From Streptomyces liliifuscus (lineage in GTDB: Bacteria; Actinomycetota; Actinomycetes; Streptomycetales; Streptomycetaceae): a stretch of 64,000 nucleotides of DNA. Where the stretch lies: positions 2,480,001 through 2,544,000 of the forward strand of contig NZ_CP066831.1 in the NCBI RefSeq assembly GCF_016598615.1. Direction: 5' to 3'. The notes under the pieces are model-generated. The model did no database searches, had not been told where the DNA came from, and was given only the letters and a program-made list of their open reading frames with translations. Of the stretch, positions 56,960 through 64,000 are shown piece after piece. Each line of letters begins with the position of its first letter. Within the stretch, counting starts at the first letter, position 1. The translations under genes were made by a program, and so were the position numbers.

Positions 56960-58537
56960 TCAGCCTTGTTGCGCGTCGTGCGCGAGGAGGGCGATGTGCA
57001 CGGAGGCCGCCTGCTCGAAGTCGTCGAGGTCGACCCGCAGCCGCGCCTCTATCGCCTCCAGCCGCCGGTACAGCGCGGGCCGCGAGACATGGTGGAGCTG
57101 TGCGGTGCGCGACTTGTTGCGGCCGGTGGCGAGATACGTCCGCAGCACCGGCAGCAGTTCCGACTCCGCGTCCGCCCCGCACAGCAGCCCGTCCAGCTCC
57201 CGCTCGGCGAACGACTGGACGTGCGGATCGTCCCGCAGCAGCCGGACCAGCCCGCGCAGATGTACGTCCCGCAGCCGCACCACGACCGGCAGATCGAGTC
57301 CGGCGGGGCTCTCGGCGACGGCGTCGGCCACGTGCCGGGCCTCGCGCAGCCCCGCGGGCACGTCGTCCCACCCGGTCCGCGCGTCGGCCGCCGCGACGAC
57401 GACCGCCTTGCCGCCGTCCGCGGCGCCGGCACCGGACTCCGTACGCAGCCGGGTGGCGAAGTGGGCGGCGAGGGCCTCGGCGTCCTGGTCCCTGGCCAGG
57501 CTCAGCAGTACGGCGATGACCCCGTCGGCCAGCTCGGCGACGAGCCCGGGCAGCCCCAACAGACGCAGTACGCGGTCGAGTTGGGCCGCCTCCGTGTCCC
57601 GTACGACCAGGGGCACGAACGTCCGGCGGTTGACCGGCAGTCCGGCCGCCCGGGCCCGGGGCAGCAGTTGGCGGGCCGGTACGACTCCGGAGACGAGGTC
57701 CGTGAGCAGGCTCTCGGCGGACTGCTCCTCCCAGGAGTGCACGGTGCCGCCGAGCATGCGGTGCAGGACCAGTGCCTCGGCCCCGCGGTCGGCGAGCAGC
57801 CGTCCGGTGGCGGCGTCGCCGCGGTAGCCGCACAGCACGATGCGGCCCCAGCGCTCGCCGCGTCCGCCCAGTTCGGCACGGACCCAGCCGTCGCCCTCAC
57901 TGCCGCCGGCCTGCCGCGCGATGCGCTCCCAGTCGCGCAGCACGTCGTCGACCGCGGACCGCTCCCCCGCCGTGGCGAGGACACGGTGGGCGAGGTTGGT
58001 GACGACGACGGGGCACGCGCTGTGCGAGGCGATCTCGTCGAGCATCCGCTGCAGCGGGGCACCCGCCGTGATGAGCCCGGTCAGCGCGGTCCGGACGGAC
58101 TCCGACAGGCTGACGGCGGCGAACTTCCGCCGTACGAGCCGGGACTGGACCTCTTCGGTCAACTCCGCGAAGGGGAACGGGCGGTGCAGGACCACCATCG
58201 GCAGCCCGCACCGCTCGGCCGCCCTGCGCATCACCTCGGGCGGGGTCGGGAAGGCCCGGCCGAGTCCGAGGACGACGGCCGAGGCCTCCGCGCGGTGCAG
58301 GGAGCGGATGTACTCGGCCTGGGCCTCCGGGTCGCCCGCGAGCAGCACCCCGGTGGTGAGGACCATCTCGCCGCCGCTGAGCATCACGCCGACGTCGGCC
58401 GCCTCGGCGACGTGCACCCAGCGCACAGGCCGGTCGAGCTGGCTCGCGCCGGCCACCACCTCGGGTTCCCCGGCGAGCACCCGCTCCAGGGCGAGGACCT
58501 GACGGACCGACAGGGCGGGTTCCAAGGCGGTGGTCAT
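56960..58537 (-). CDS. PucR-family transcriptional regulator
   Basis: A 525-residue regulator with the full PucR plan. The N-terminal PucR domain (SVRQVLALERVLAGEPEVVAGASQLDRPVRWVHVAEAADVGVMLSGGEMVLTTGVLL) is followed by a GGDEF-like middle (CdaR) region and a C-terminal helix-turn-helix (LLPVLRTYLATGRNKSRTAQLHHVSRPALYRRLEAIEARL). The frame is open far upstream across the aminotransferase gene, but the ATG at 58537 begins the homologous sequence. It lies in the middle of the pyrimidine catabolism locus and is its likely regulator, responding to a pathway intermediate. Confidence 0.92.
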   Translation of the reverse strand: MTTALEPALSVRQVLALERVLAGEPEVVAGASQLDRPVRWVHVAEAADVGVMLSGGEMVLTTGVLLAGDPEAQAEYIRSLHRAEASAVVLGLGRAFPTPPEVMRRAAERCGLPMVVLHRPFPFAELTEEVQSRLVRRKFAAVSLSESVRTALTGLITAGAPLQRMLDEIASHSACPVVVTNLAHRVLATAGERSAVDDVLRDWERIARQAGGSEGDGWVRAELGGRGERWGRIVLCGYRGDAATGRLLADRGAEALVLHRMLGGTVHSWEEQSAESLLTDLVSGVVPARQLLPRARAAGLPVNRRTFVPLVVRDTEAAQLDRVLRLLGLPGLVAELADGVIAVLLSLARDQDAEALAAHFATRLRTESGAGAADGGKAVVVAAADARTGWDDVPAGLREARHVADAVAESPAGLDLPVVVRLRDVHLRGLVRLLRDDPHVQSFAERELDGLLCGADAESELLPVLRTYLATGRNKSRTAQLHHVSRPALYRRLEAIEARLRVDLDDFEQAASVHIALLAHDAQQG

Positions 58538-58597
58538 GCGGCGAACCTTCAATCTTGCGTTGCTGAACGCTCCTCGGAACCGGCCGCTCCCCGGAAC

Positions 58598-58610
58598 TGA
58601 CGACTCGTCA
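58598..58610. promoter_or_regulatory. TGACGACTCGTCA dyad upstream of the PucR gene
   Basis: Two 6-bp arms around one base lie in the 104-bp gap between the aminotransferase and PucR genes, 61 bases before the PucR start. This may be a site for autoregulation. It is short, so confidence is low. Confidence 0.3.
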
Positions 58611-58641
58611 GAGTCGAGTGCCGCAGGGAACCGAGTGCTGC

Positions 58642-59967
58642 TCAGACCTGAGTGCTCCGCAGAGCGCGCTCCAGGATCGCGGCGCCCTCCTCGGCCTCCG
58701 CGACGGTGAGCGACAGCGGTGGGGCGATGCGCAGGACGCTGGTGTTGTGCCCGCCGCCCTTGCCGATCAACAGCCCTCCCTCGCGGGCCGCTTCGAGCAC
58801 GGCGGCGGCCGCGTCCGGGTCGGCCTGGTCGGTGCCGGGCCTCACCAGCTCGATGCCGATCATGAGACCACGTCCCCGGACCTCGCGTACGCCCGGCAGT
58901 TGCGCCGCGACGGCCCGCAGCCGCTCGATGAGCAGGCCGCCGACGCGGCGGGCGTTGCCCTGGAGGTCGTGCTCCAGGAGGTACGTGAGGTTGGCGAGGC
59001 CCGCGGCCATGGTGATCTGGGTGCCGCCGAACGTCGAGATGGAGTTGGAGTCCAGGCAGTTCATGACCTCGGCGCGGGCCACGACACCGCCGATGGACAT
59101 GCCGTTGCCGATGCCCTTGGCGAAGGTCAGCATGTCCGGCGGACCGTTCTGGCCGTGCGCCTGCCAGCCCCAGAAGTTGTCGCCGGTCCTGCCCCAGCCG
59201 GTCTGCACCTCGTCGGCGATCCAGAGGATGCCGCGCTCCTGGAGGACCTCGCGGAACGCCGCGTACAGGCCGTCCGGCGGTGCGGTGAAGCCGCCGACGC
59301 CCTGGATGGGTTCGGCGATCAGGGCCGCGGGCGGGCGGACGTGGCCGAGCAGGTCCTCCAGGTCGGCGACGCAGGCCGCGATGAAGCCGGCGTCGTCGAG
59401 ATCGGCGTACGGGCCGCGGCTGCGGACGCCGCCGTGCACGTAGAGCGTCTGGAGGGGCGAGAGGCTGGTCGGTGACCAGCCCTTGTTGCCGGTGATGCCG
59501 ACCGCGGTGAACGAACGGCCGTGGTAGCTGTTGCGCATCGCCAGGATCTGGTTGCTGCGGCGGTACGCGGTGGCCAGGAGCAGGGCCGTGTCGTTGGCCT
59601 CCGTGCCCGAGGTCGTGAAGAACACGCGCGCGTCCGGGATGCCCGACAGCTTGGCGATCCGCTCGGCCAGGTCGACCATCGGCCGGTTGAGGTACAGCGT
59701 GGAGGAGTGGATGATCCGGCCGGCCTGCTCGCTGACGGCCTTCGTCACCTCGGGCAGGGCGTGCGCGGTCATCGTGGTGAGGATGCCGCCGAAGAAGTCG
59801 AGGTACTTGTTGCCCTCGGCGTCCCAGACGTGGCGGCCCTCGCCGTGGGTGAGCTCGATGGGGTCGGCGTAGTAGACGGCGAGCCAGTCGGGGAGGACGG
59901 ACCGGTGGCGCTGGTACAGGTGCTTGGCCGAACCGTGGGCCGGGCCCTGGGGTGCGTCTGTCGTCAC
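58642..59967 (-). CDS. Class III PLP aminotransferase, probable beta-alanine:pyruvate type
   Basis: A 441-residue omega-aminotransferase. It has TTSGTEANDTALLLATAYR (~118-136), YHGRSFTAVGITGNKGW (148-164), the cofactor Asp252 in ILWIADEVQTGWGRTGDNFWG, and the Schiff-base Lys284 in LTFAKGIGNGMSIGG. The GTG start overlaps the stop of the upstream amidohydrolase (GTGA), so it should act on that enzyme's product, turning beta-alanine or 3-aminoisobutyrate to the semialdehyde. A mitochondrial AGXT2-like or 4-aminobutyrate specificity is also possible for this family. Confidence 0.9.
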   Translation of the reverse strand: MTTDAPQGPAHGSAKHLYQRHRSVLPDWLAVYYADPIELTHGEGRHVWDAEGNKYLDFFGGILTTMTAHALPEVTKAVSEQAGRIIHSSTLYLNRPMVDLAERIAKLSGIPDARVFFTTSGTEANDTALLLATAYRRSNQILAMRNSYHGRSFTAVGITGNKGWSPTSLSPLQTLYVHGGVRSRGPYADLDDAGFIAACVADLEDLLGHVRPPAALIAEPIQGVGGFTAPPDGLYAAFREVLQERGILWIADEVQTGWGRTGDNFWGWQAHGQNGPPDMLTFAKGIGNGMSIGGVVARAEVMNCLDSNSISTFGGTQITMAAGLANLTYLLEHDLQGNARRVGGLLIERLRAVAAQLPGVREVRGRGLMIGIELVRPGTDQADPDAAAAVLEAAREGGLLIGKGGGHNTSVLRIAPPLSLTVAEAEEGAAILERALRSTQV

Positions 59968-60806
59968 GGCTGCACCAGCCCTTCGTAGGCGTCAGGGCGG
60001 CGGTCACGGTAGAAGGCCCACTGCTGGCGGACCTCCTCGATCAGGTCGAAGTCGAGGTCGCGGACGACAAGTTCCTCGCTCTTGTCGCTCGCGGTCTCCC
60101 CGACGAACTGGCCGCGCGGGTCGACGAAGTACGACGTCCCGTAGAAGTCGTTGTCCCCGTACTCCTCCTCGCCGACACGGTTGATCGCGGCGATGTAGTA
60201 CTCGTTGGCGACGGCCGCCGCGGGCTGCTCCAGCTGCCAGAGGTACGAGGACAGACCGCGGGAGGTCGCCGACGGGTTGTAGACGAGCTGCGCGCCGTTC
60301 AGGCCGAGCTGGCGCCAGCCCTCCGGGAAGTGCCGGTCGTAGCAGATGTAGACGCCGACCTTGCCGACCGCGGTGTCGAAGACCGGCCAGCCGAGGTTGC
60401 CCGGTTTGAAGTAGTACTTCTCCCAGAAGCCCTTGACCTGGGGGATGTGGTGCTTGCGGTACTTGCCGAGGTAGGTGCCGTCGGCGTCGATCACCGCGGC
60501 CGTGTTGAAGTAGAAGCCGGACTGTTCGACCTCGAAGACCGGGACCACGACGACCATGCCGGTCTCGCGGGCGAGCTCCTGCATACGGGTGACGGTGGGG
60601 CCGTCCGGCACCGGTTCCGCCCAGCGGTAGTGCTCCGGCTCCTGGACCTGGCAGAAGTAGGGGGCGTTGAAGACTTCCTGGAATCCGATGATCTTCGCAC
60701 CCTGACGGGCCGCCTCGCGGGCGTGCTCCTCGTGCTTGGCGACCATGGATGCGGTGTCGCCGGTCCAGGTGGCCTGGACCAGAGCGGCGCGTACGACGTT
60801 GGCCAT
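59964..60806 (-). CDS. Nitrilase-superfamily amidohydrolase, probable beta-ureidopropionase (copy 2)
   Basis: A 280-residue protein with the same triad positions as copy 1 (Glu44, Lys118, Cys155 in FQEVF, KYRKHHIP, ICYDRHFPE). It differs from copy 1 mainly in the first 100 residues, for example around NAPYFCQVQEPEHYRWAEPVPDG, suggesting a different substrate side chain. It leads the operon that continues to the aminotransferase and the PucR regulator. AGGAGC precedes the ATG. One copy may handle carbamoyl-beta-alanine and the other the methylated thymine product, which is inference. Confidence 0.9.
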   Translation of the reverse strand: MANVVRAALVQATWTGDTASMVAKHEEHAREAARQGAKIIGFQEVFNAPYFCQVQEPEHYRWAEPVPDGPTVTRMQELARETGMVVVVPVFEVEQSGFYFNTAAVIDADGTYLGKYRKHHIPQVKGFWEKYYFKPGNLGWPVFDTAVGKVGVYICYDRHFPEGWRQLGLNGAQLVYNPSATSRGLSSYLWQLEQPAAAVANEYYIAAINRVGEEEYGDNDFYGTSYFVDPRGQFVGETASDKSEELVVRDLDFDLIEEVRQQWAFYRDRRPDAYEGLVQP

Positions 60807-60839
60807 GAGCTGCTCCTTCGACGGGACGTCAGAGAGCTT

Positions 60840-60864
60840 CTACGCCCGTAGATGATGGGCGTAG
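60840..60864. promoter_or_regulatory. CTACGCCC-N9-GGGCGTAG dyad upstream of amidohydrolase copy 2
   Basis: Perfect 8-bp arms lie 34 bases before the amidohydrolase start, in the promoter region of the upstream operon. Candidate operator for the PucR regulator or a leader hairpin. The rest of the gap to 61081 shows a GGGTTAG/CTACCC near-dyad around 60938-60953 and the dispersed repeat at 61030. Confidence 0.4.
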
Positions 60865-61029
60865 AGCCCCGAAAGTAAGCGGAGGCGCTGCGCTGGGCAA
60901 GACCATCGTCGTTAACCGGCTGAGTCGATCTTGTTTCCTACCCCTGTGGGTTAGCCTCCGGCGGTTCGGGGCGCCTTCCCGGGTGGGTGGTGCGGATCGT
61001 GGGCGGGTGCGGGTCGTGGTGGGCCGGTC

Positions 61030-61049
61030 GCGCAGTTCCCCGCGCCCCT
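61030..61049 (+). repeat. Dispersed GCGCAGTTCCCCGCGCCCCT element, copy 4
   Basis: An exact 20-base copy preceded by GGTC, in the same orientation as copies 1 and 3, lying 33 bases before the 3' end of the next minus-strand gene. Like the others it is intergenic. Confidence 0.75.
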
Positions 61050-61081
61050 TCGTAGGTGGCCCCAGCTGCGATCACGTGCCG

Positions 61082-62656
61082 TCAGGCTGTGTAGCCCGCC
61101 ACCCTCAGGGCGTGGATCAGGTCCCAGTGGCGTTGTTGGGAGACGTGGCGGGCCGCTTCGAGGAGGAGGGGGATGAGGCGGGGCGGGTCCGTCTCGACGC
61201 TGCGGGCGGCCTCTTCGGGGGTGCGGATGCGGACGTACGCGTCGAGGAGGGCTCGGACCTCGCGGTGGCGTTCCTCCCCGACCAGGCCCAGTACGGCCTC
61301 GCCTATTTCCGGGGCGGGGCGCACTACGCCCTGGCGGAGCATCTGGTCGCCGTCCGCGGTGCGGCCCGCCACCGCGAGCGCGTCGGCGGCGGCGACCAGG
61401 CGGTCGGCGGGCAGGGAGGCGGCCTCCCAGAGGAGGGTGGCCCAGTCGGCGCCCAGGCCCGCGCGGTGGAGCTCGGCGGCGAGGAGCGGGAATCGGGCGG
61501 CGGGCCAGTACGCGGCCTCGACCAGTACGGCGTGCGCCTCGCCGCTGTGACCCTCGCGGCGCAGCCGGACGAGTCGCTCGACGGTCTGGACGGTGGTCCG
61601 GCGCGCCTCGTCGTCCAGGGGCTCACGCCGCTGCTTCGGCCGCGCGGGCTCCTCTGCGGCTCCGGCGAAGCGCGCCCCGCGCAGTGTGCGGTCCGCGGCG
61701 GGCGGCACGGGCATGGCCGGTACGGCGGCCTCCGCGGCGTCCTCTTCCATCATCCCGGCGAACCGGGCGCTCCCGCGCGCACGGCGCTTCGAGCGCTGTT
61801 TGGGGGCGCGGGCCTTGGAGGGCTCGGGAGGCGCGGGGGCCTCCTCCTGGGCGGCGGCGGGGTGTGGGTCGGCCTCGGGAGCCGGTGCCGGTGCCGTGGC
61901 CTGCCAGGCGCTCTGTTCGGCCGCCTGTCTGGCGGCCTGTCCGGCGGCCCGGTCCGCGGACGCGTCGCGCCAGAGGTCCGGCCAGTCGTCCTCGTCCGGC
62001 GCGGGGCGCTGCGGGCCTCCGCGTCCCGTGGCGGGCCCGCCGGTCCCGACATCGCTGCGGTCATTCCCGGGCTCCTCGTCCCAGAAGACGTCGGTGCCGA
62101 TTTCGCCGGGCGGGATGGTCAGTGCCCCCTGCGCCCGGCCGGCGACCGCACGTCGGTCCAACTCGTCCATGCGGGAGCGGAGTTCGGCGCAGCGGGCCGT
62201 CGCGCGGTCGTGGTCGTCGCGGGCCCAGGCCAGGTCGATGCGGAGGGACTCGGCCTCTTCGCGGTCGGTGGCCGTACGGAGTGAGCGGCCGACTTCCGAG
62301 AGCCGTTCGGCGGCGTAGCGCTGTTCGCGGAGCATGACGTCGAGGCGGTCGCCGAGGGCGTCGCGGCCACCGGGCCGTGCGTCGTACGCGGCGAGCGACG
62401 CGCCGTGCAGCGCCCGCGCCCGGTCGGACTCCTGGGCGGCGGCCCGGTCGCCGAACTCCGCGGCGACATCCTGGAGGAGCGCCTGCACGACGTCCCAGGG
62501 CGGCACCTCGGAGCCGTCGAGACAGGCCCGCATCCCCTCGGGGTCGCGCTGCCAGAACACGCCGCACCAGCCGGCGCCCTGGTCGAGCCGGGACAGCAGG
62601 CCATTGAGATATTGCGCGAACTCCCGCACCTGGCCCGGGAGTTGTTCCACCGCCAT
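61082..62656 (-). CDS. Conserved actinobacterial protein of unknown function with HTH-like N-terminus
   Basis: A 524-residue protein. Residues ~1-60 (LPGQVREFAQYLNGLLSRLDQGAGWCGVFWQRDPEGMRACLDGSEVPPWDVVQALLQDVAAEFG) resemble the XRE-like helix-turn-helix that opens many Streptomyces signalling proteins. Residues ~85-160 are a charged coiled coil (REQRYAAERLSEVGRSL, LAWARDDHDRATARCAELRSRMDELDRR). Residues ~170-340 are a disordered Pro/Ala/Glu-rich linker with a basic KARAPKQRSKRRARG patch. Residues ~345-520 are an all-helical repeat-like domain. No enzymatic motif is seen. ATG 62656 is used, with GTG nine bases upstream as alternative. Possibly a DNA- or nucleoid-associated scaffold; this is a guess from composition. 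Confidence 0.7.
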   Translation of the reverse strand: MAVEQLPGQVREFAQYLNGLLSRLDQGAGWCGVFWQRDPEGMRACLDGSEVPPWDVVQALLQDVAAEFGDRAAAQESDRARALHGASLAAYDARPGGRDALGDRLDVMLREQRYAAERLSEVGRSLRTATDREEAESLRIDLAWARDDHDRATARCAELRSRMDELDRRAVAGRAQGALTIPPGEIGTDVFWDEEPGNDRSDVGTGGPATGRGGPQRPAPDEDDWPDLWRDASADRAAGQAARQAAEQSAWQATAPAPAPEADPHPAAAQEEAPAPPEPSKARAPKQRSKRRARGSARFAGMMEEDAAEAAVPAMPVPPAADRTLRGARFAGAAEEPARPKQRREPLDDEARRTTVQTVERLVRLRREGHSGEAHAVLVEAAYWPAARFPLLAAELHRAGLGADWATLLWEAASLPADRLVAAADALAVAGRTADGDQMLRQGVVRPAPEIGEAVLGLVGEERHREVRALLDAYVRIRTPEEAARSVETDPPRLIPLLLEAARHVSQQRHWDLIHALRVAGYTA

Positions 62657-62817
62657 TGCCTTCACCCCACGCCAGACTGGAGTACTCCGGTTCGTTAGAA
62701 AACACCGTTCGTGTTACGGAATGGCTACAACGAGTTTTCGACCCGGACGCAGAGTGCGGTTACTGACCCGGAACGTGACGTGAGGAGCCCCGGACATGAC
62801 GGGGTGTCACCCGCACA

Positions 62818-63069
62818 TCAGGCCGGGGCGAGTGCACAACTGCCCGCGATCTCGTCCATCGAGAGGCCGAGCACCCGCGCCAGCGCCGCCACCGTGAAGA
62901 AGGCCGGGGTCGGCGCACGGCCGGTCTCGATCTTGCGGAGGGTCTCGGCGGAGATGCCCGCGCTCGCGGCGATCTCCACCATGCTGCGGCCGCCGCGGGC
63001 CTCGCGCAGCAGCTTGCCGAGCCGCTCGCCGCGTTCGTGCTCTTCGGGGGTCAGCGGGGTTCGCACCAT
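62818..63069 (-). CDS. Small XRE-family helix-turn-helix regulator
   Basis: An 83-residue single-domain repressor-like protein. The helix-turn-helix is LGKLLREARGGRSMVEIAASAGISAETLRKIETGRAPTPAFFTVAALARVLGLSMDEI, a cI/Cro-type fold, with the recognition helix around SAETLRKIE. No sensor domain is present. It is divergent from the methionine aminopeptidase gene with only 83 bases between starts, so it probably represses itself and perhaps that gene. Confidence 0.88.
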   Translation of the reverse strand: MVRTPLTPEEHERGERLGKLLREARGGRSMVEIAASAGISAETLRKIETGRAPTPAFFTVAALARVLGLSMDEIAGSCALAPA

Positions 63070-63075
63070 GCGCCC

Positions 63076-63081
63076 ACCCTA
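63076..63081 (-). promoter_or_regulatory. -10 box TAGGGT, leaderless start of the XRE gene
   Basis: TAGGGT on the minus strand is followed by 6 bases and the XRE ATG, again the leaderless arrangement. Confidence 0.45.
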
Positions 63082-63139
63082 GTACCGGCGACCGTTATTC
63101 GAATAGGCGGGCGGGGGCCATCGCGCAGACCTCGACCGG

Positions 63140-63145
63140 TATAGT
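63140..63145 (+). promoter_or_regulatory. -10 box TATAGT, leaderless start of map
   Basis: TATAGT is a near-consensus -10 and is followed by 7 bases and the map ATG at 63153, so transcription should begin at the start codon. No Shine-Dalgarno is present. No clear -35 is seen. Confidence 0.6.
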
Positions 63146-63152
63146 AATTGGC

Positions 63153-63920
63153 ATGGTGGAACTGAAGACGGACACGTCCATCGACGCGATGTACGAAGCG
63201 GGCCAGGTCGTGGCCCGCGCCCTCACGGCGGTGCGGGAGGCCGCCGGCGTGGGCGTCTCGCTCCTGGAGCTGGACGAGATCGCGCACCAGGTCCTGCGGG
63301 ACGCTGGCGCGGGCTCCCCCTTCCTCGGCTATCGGCCCTCGTTCGCGCCCGTGCCCTTCCCGGCCGTCATCTGCGCCTCCGTGAACGACGCGATCGTGCA
63401 CGGCATCCCGACCGGCTACCGGCTGCGCGACGGCGACCTGGTCTCGATCGACTTCGGCGCCGAGCTCGGCGGCTGGGTGGGCGACTCGGCGATCAGCTTC
63501 GTCGTCGGCACACCGCGCCCCGCCGACCTGCACCTCGTCGAGACCGCCGAGCGGGCCCTCGCGGCAGGCATAGAGGCGGCCGTCGTCGGCAACCGCATCG
63601 GCGACATCGCGCACGCGATCGGCACGGTGTGCCGCTCGGCGGGGTACGGCATTCCGGACGGCTTCGGCGGCCACGGCATAGGCCGCCGGATGCACGAGGA
63701 CCCGCCCGTCCCGAACGAGGGGCGGCCCGGCCGCGGCCTGCCGCTGCGGCACGGCATGGCCCTCGCCATCGAGCCGATGCTCATCGCCGGCGGCACCGAC
63801 GAGTACCACGCCGCCGCCGACGGCTGGACCCTCCGCACGAACGACGGCACCCGGGCGGCCCACGCGGAGCACACGGTGGCCATCACGGACGCGGGGCCGC
63901 GCATCCTGACGGCCCGCTGA
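63153..63920 (+). CDS. map: Methionine aminopeptidase, type I
   Basis: A 255-residue pita-bread metallopeptidase that removes the initiator methionine. All active-site residues are visible: His83 (VHGIP), metal ligands Asp100 (SIDFGAE), Asp111 (GDSAISF), His174 (GGHGIG), Glu207 (AIEPML) and Glu239 (AEHTVAIT), plus His181. There is no N-terminal zinc-finger extension. It is compact and divergent from the small XRE gene; Streptomyces usually carry more than one map gene. The 80 bases from here to the window end show no feature. Confidence 0.95.
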   Translation: MVELKTDTSIDAMYEAGQVVARALTAVREAAGVGVSLLELDEIAHQVLRDAGAGSPFLGYRPSFAPVPFPAVICASVNDAIVHGIPTGYRLRDGDLVSIDFGAELGGWVGDSAISFVVGTPRPADLHLVETAERALAAGIEAAVVGNRIGDIAHAIGTVCRSAGYGIPDGFGGHGIGRRMHEDPPVPNEGRPGRGLPLRHGMALAIEPMLIAGGTDEYHAAADGWTLRTNDGTRAAHAEHTVAITDAGPRILTAR

Positions 63921-64000
63921 CCGACTGACCCGCCGGCCCCGCTGCCGACCTCCTGCCGCCCTCTCGCCGAGCTCTCACGGATGCGACGGCCCGCTGCCTA

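Noticed and set aside
58538..60007. Upstream extension of the PucR frame making a 1015-residue protein
   Set aside because: The extension lies out of frame over the aminotransferase and is Arg/Pro-rich; homology begins at the ATG at 58537.
63921..64000. Possible next gene at the window end
   Set aside because: Only 80 bases with no start, ribosome-binding site or coding pattern that can be supported.

Overview
The window is high-G+C actinobacterial chromosome and reads as Streptomyces. The signs are strong G/C third-position bias, GTG/TTG starts, many 4-bp ATGA/GTGA gene overlaps, leaderless TANNNT-N6-7-ATG promoters, an ethylmalonyl-CoA operon, F420-type and PucR-type genes, and a large modular polyketide synthase. 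No rRNA, tRNA, insertion sequence, phage or CRISPR was recognised.

Layout. 1-5363 (+): 3' part of an ethylmalonyl-CoA pathway operon (ccr, ethylmalonyl-CoA mutase, malyl/methylmalyl-CoA lyase, MaoC hydratase, acyl-CoA dehydrogenase). 5534-7031 (+): psd and pssA for phosphatidylethanolamine, closed by a perfect 16-bp terminator. 7173-12189 (-): five-gene branched-chain-amino-acid-type ABC importer, divergent from a PucR-like regulator (12370-13560) with an 18-bp palindrome between them. 13561-14973: a nested 220-bp inverted repeat, then glycerate kinase.

15.1-26.3 kb is the most accessory-looking part: ADP-ribosylglycohydrolase-like protein, Nudix hydrolase, a tightly coupled four-gene operon (trypsin-co-occurring domain protein, trypsin-like protease with a VMAP-like C-terminus, MoxR AAA+ ATPase, and a 1148-residue vWA-like/pseudokinase/ParA-like fusion), a sirtuin, and an opposite-strand pair (membrane-anchored pentapeptide-repeat protein plus a TIR/deoxyribosyltransferase-like protein). 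The central operon matches the general plan of vWA-MoxR-protease biological conflict systems. Genes for NAD+/ADP-ribose chemistry flank it.

26.4-51.4 kb: alkylation repair (Ogt, Ada-AlkA), a stand-alone single-module PKS (ligase-ACP-KS-AT-DH-KR-ACP-TE), a secreted GH2 beta-galactosidase with a LamG-like insert, a macrodomain protein coupled to an FAD oxidoreductase, an inositol-phosphatase-like protein, a gamma-glutamyltransferase with a low-complexity insert beside its nucleophile, a two-component system and small exported proteins.

51.4-60.8 kb (-): a pyrimidine-type reductive catabolism locus: NCS1 permease, F420-type luciferase-like oxidoreductase, dihydropyrimidinase, two paralogous carbamoyl amidohydrolases, class III aminotransferase and PucR regulator. 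It would take a pyrimidine to a beta-amino acid and on to a semialdehyde. It contains a 20-bp-phased repeat array upstream of the permease gene and a 181-bp structured element whose 44-bp helix is closed by G-U pairs on the + strand only. 61.1-63.9 kb: a Streptomyces-type protein of unknown function, a small XRE regulator, and a divergent methionine aminopeptidase.
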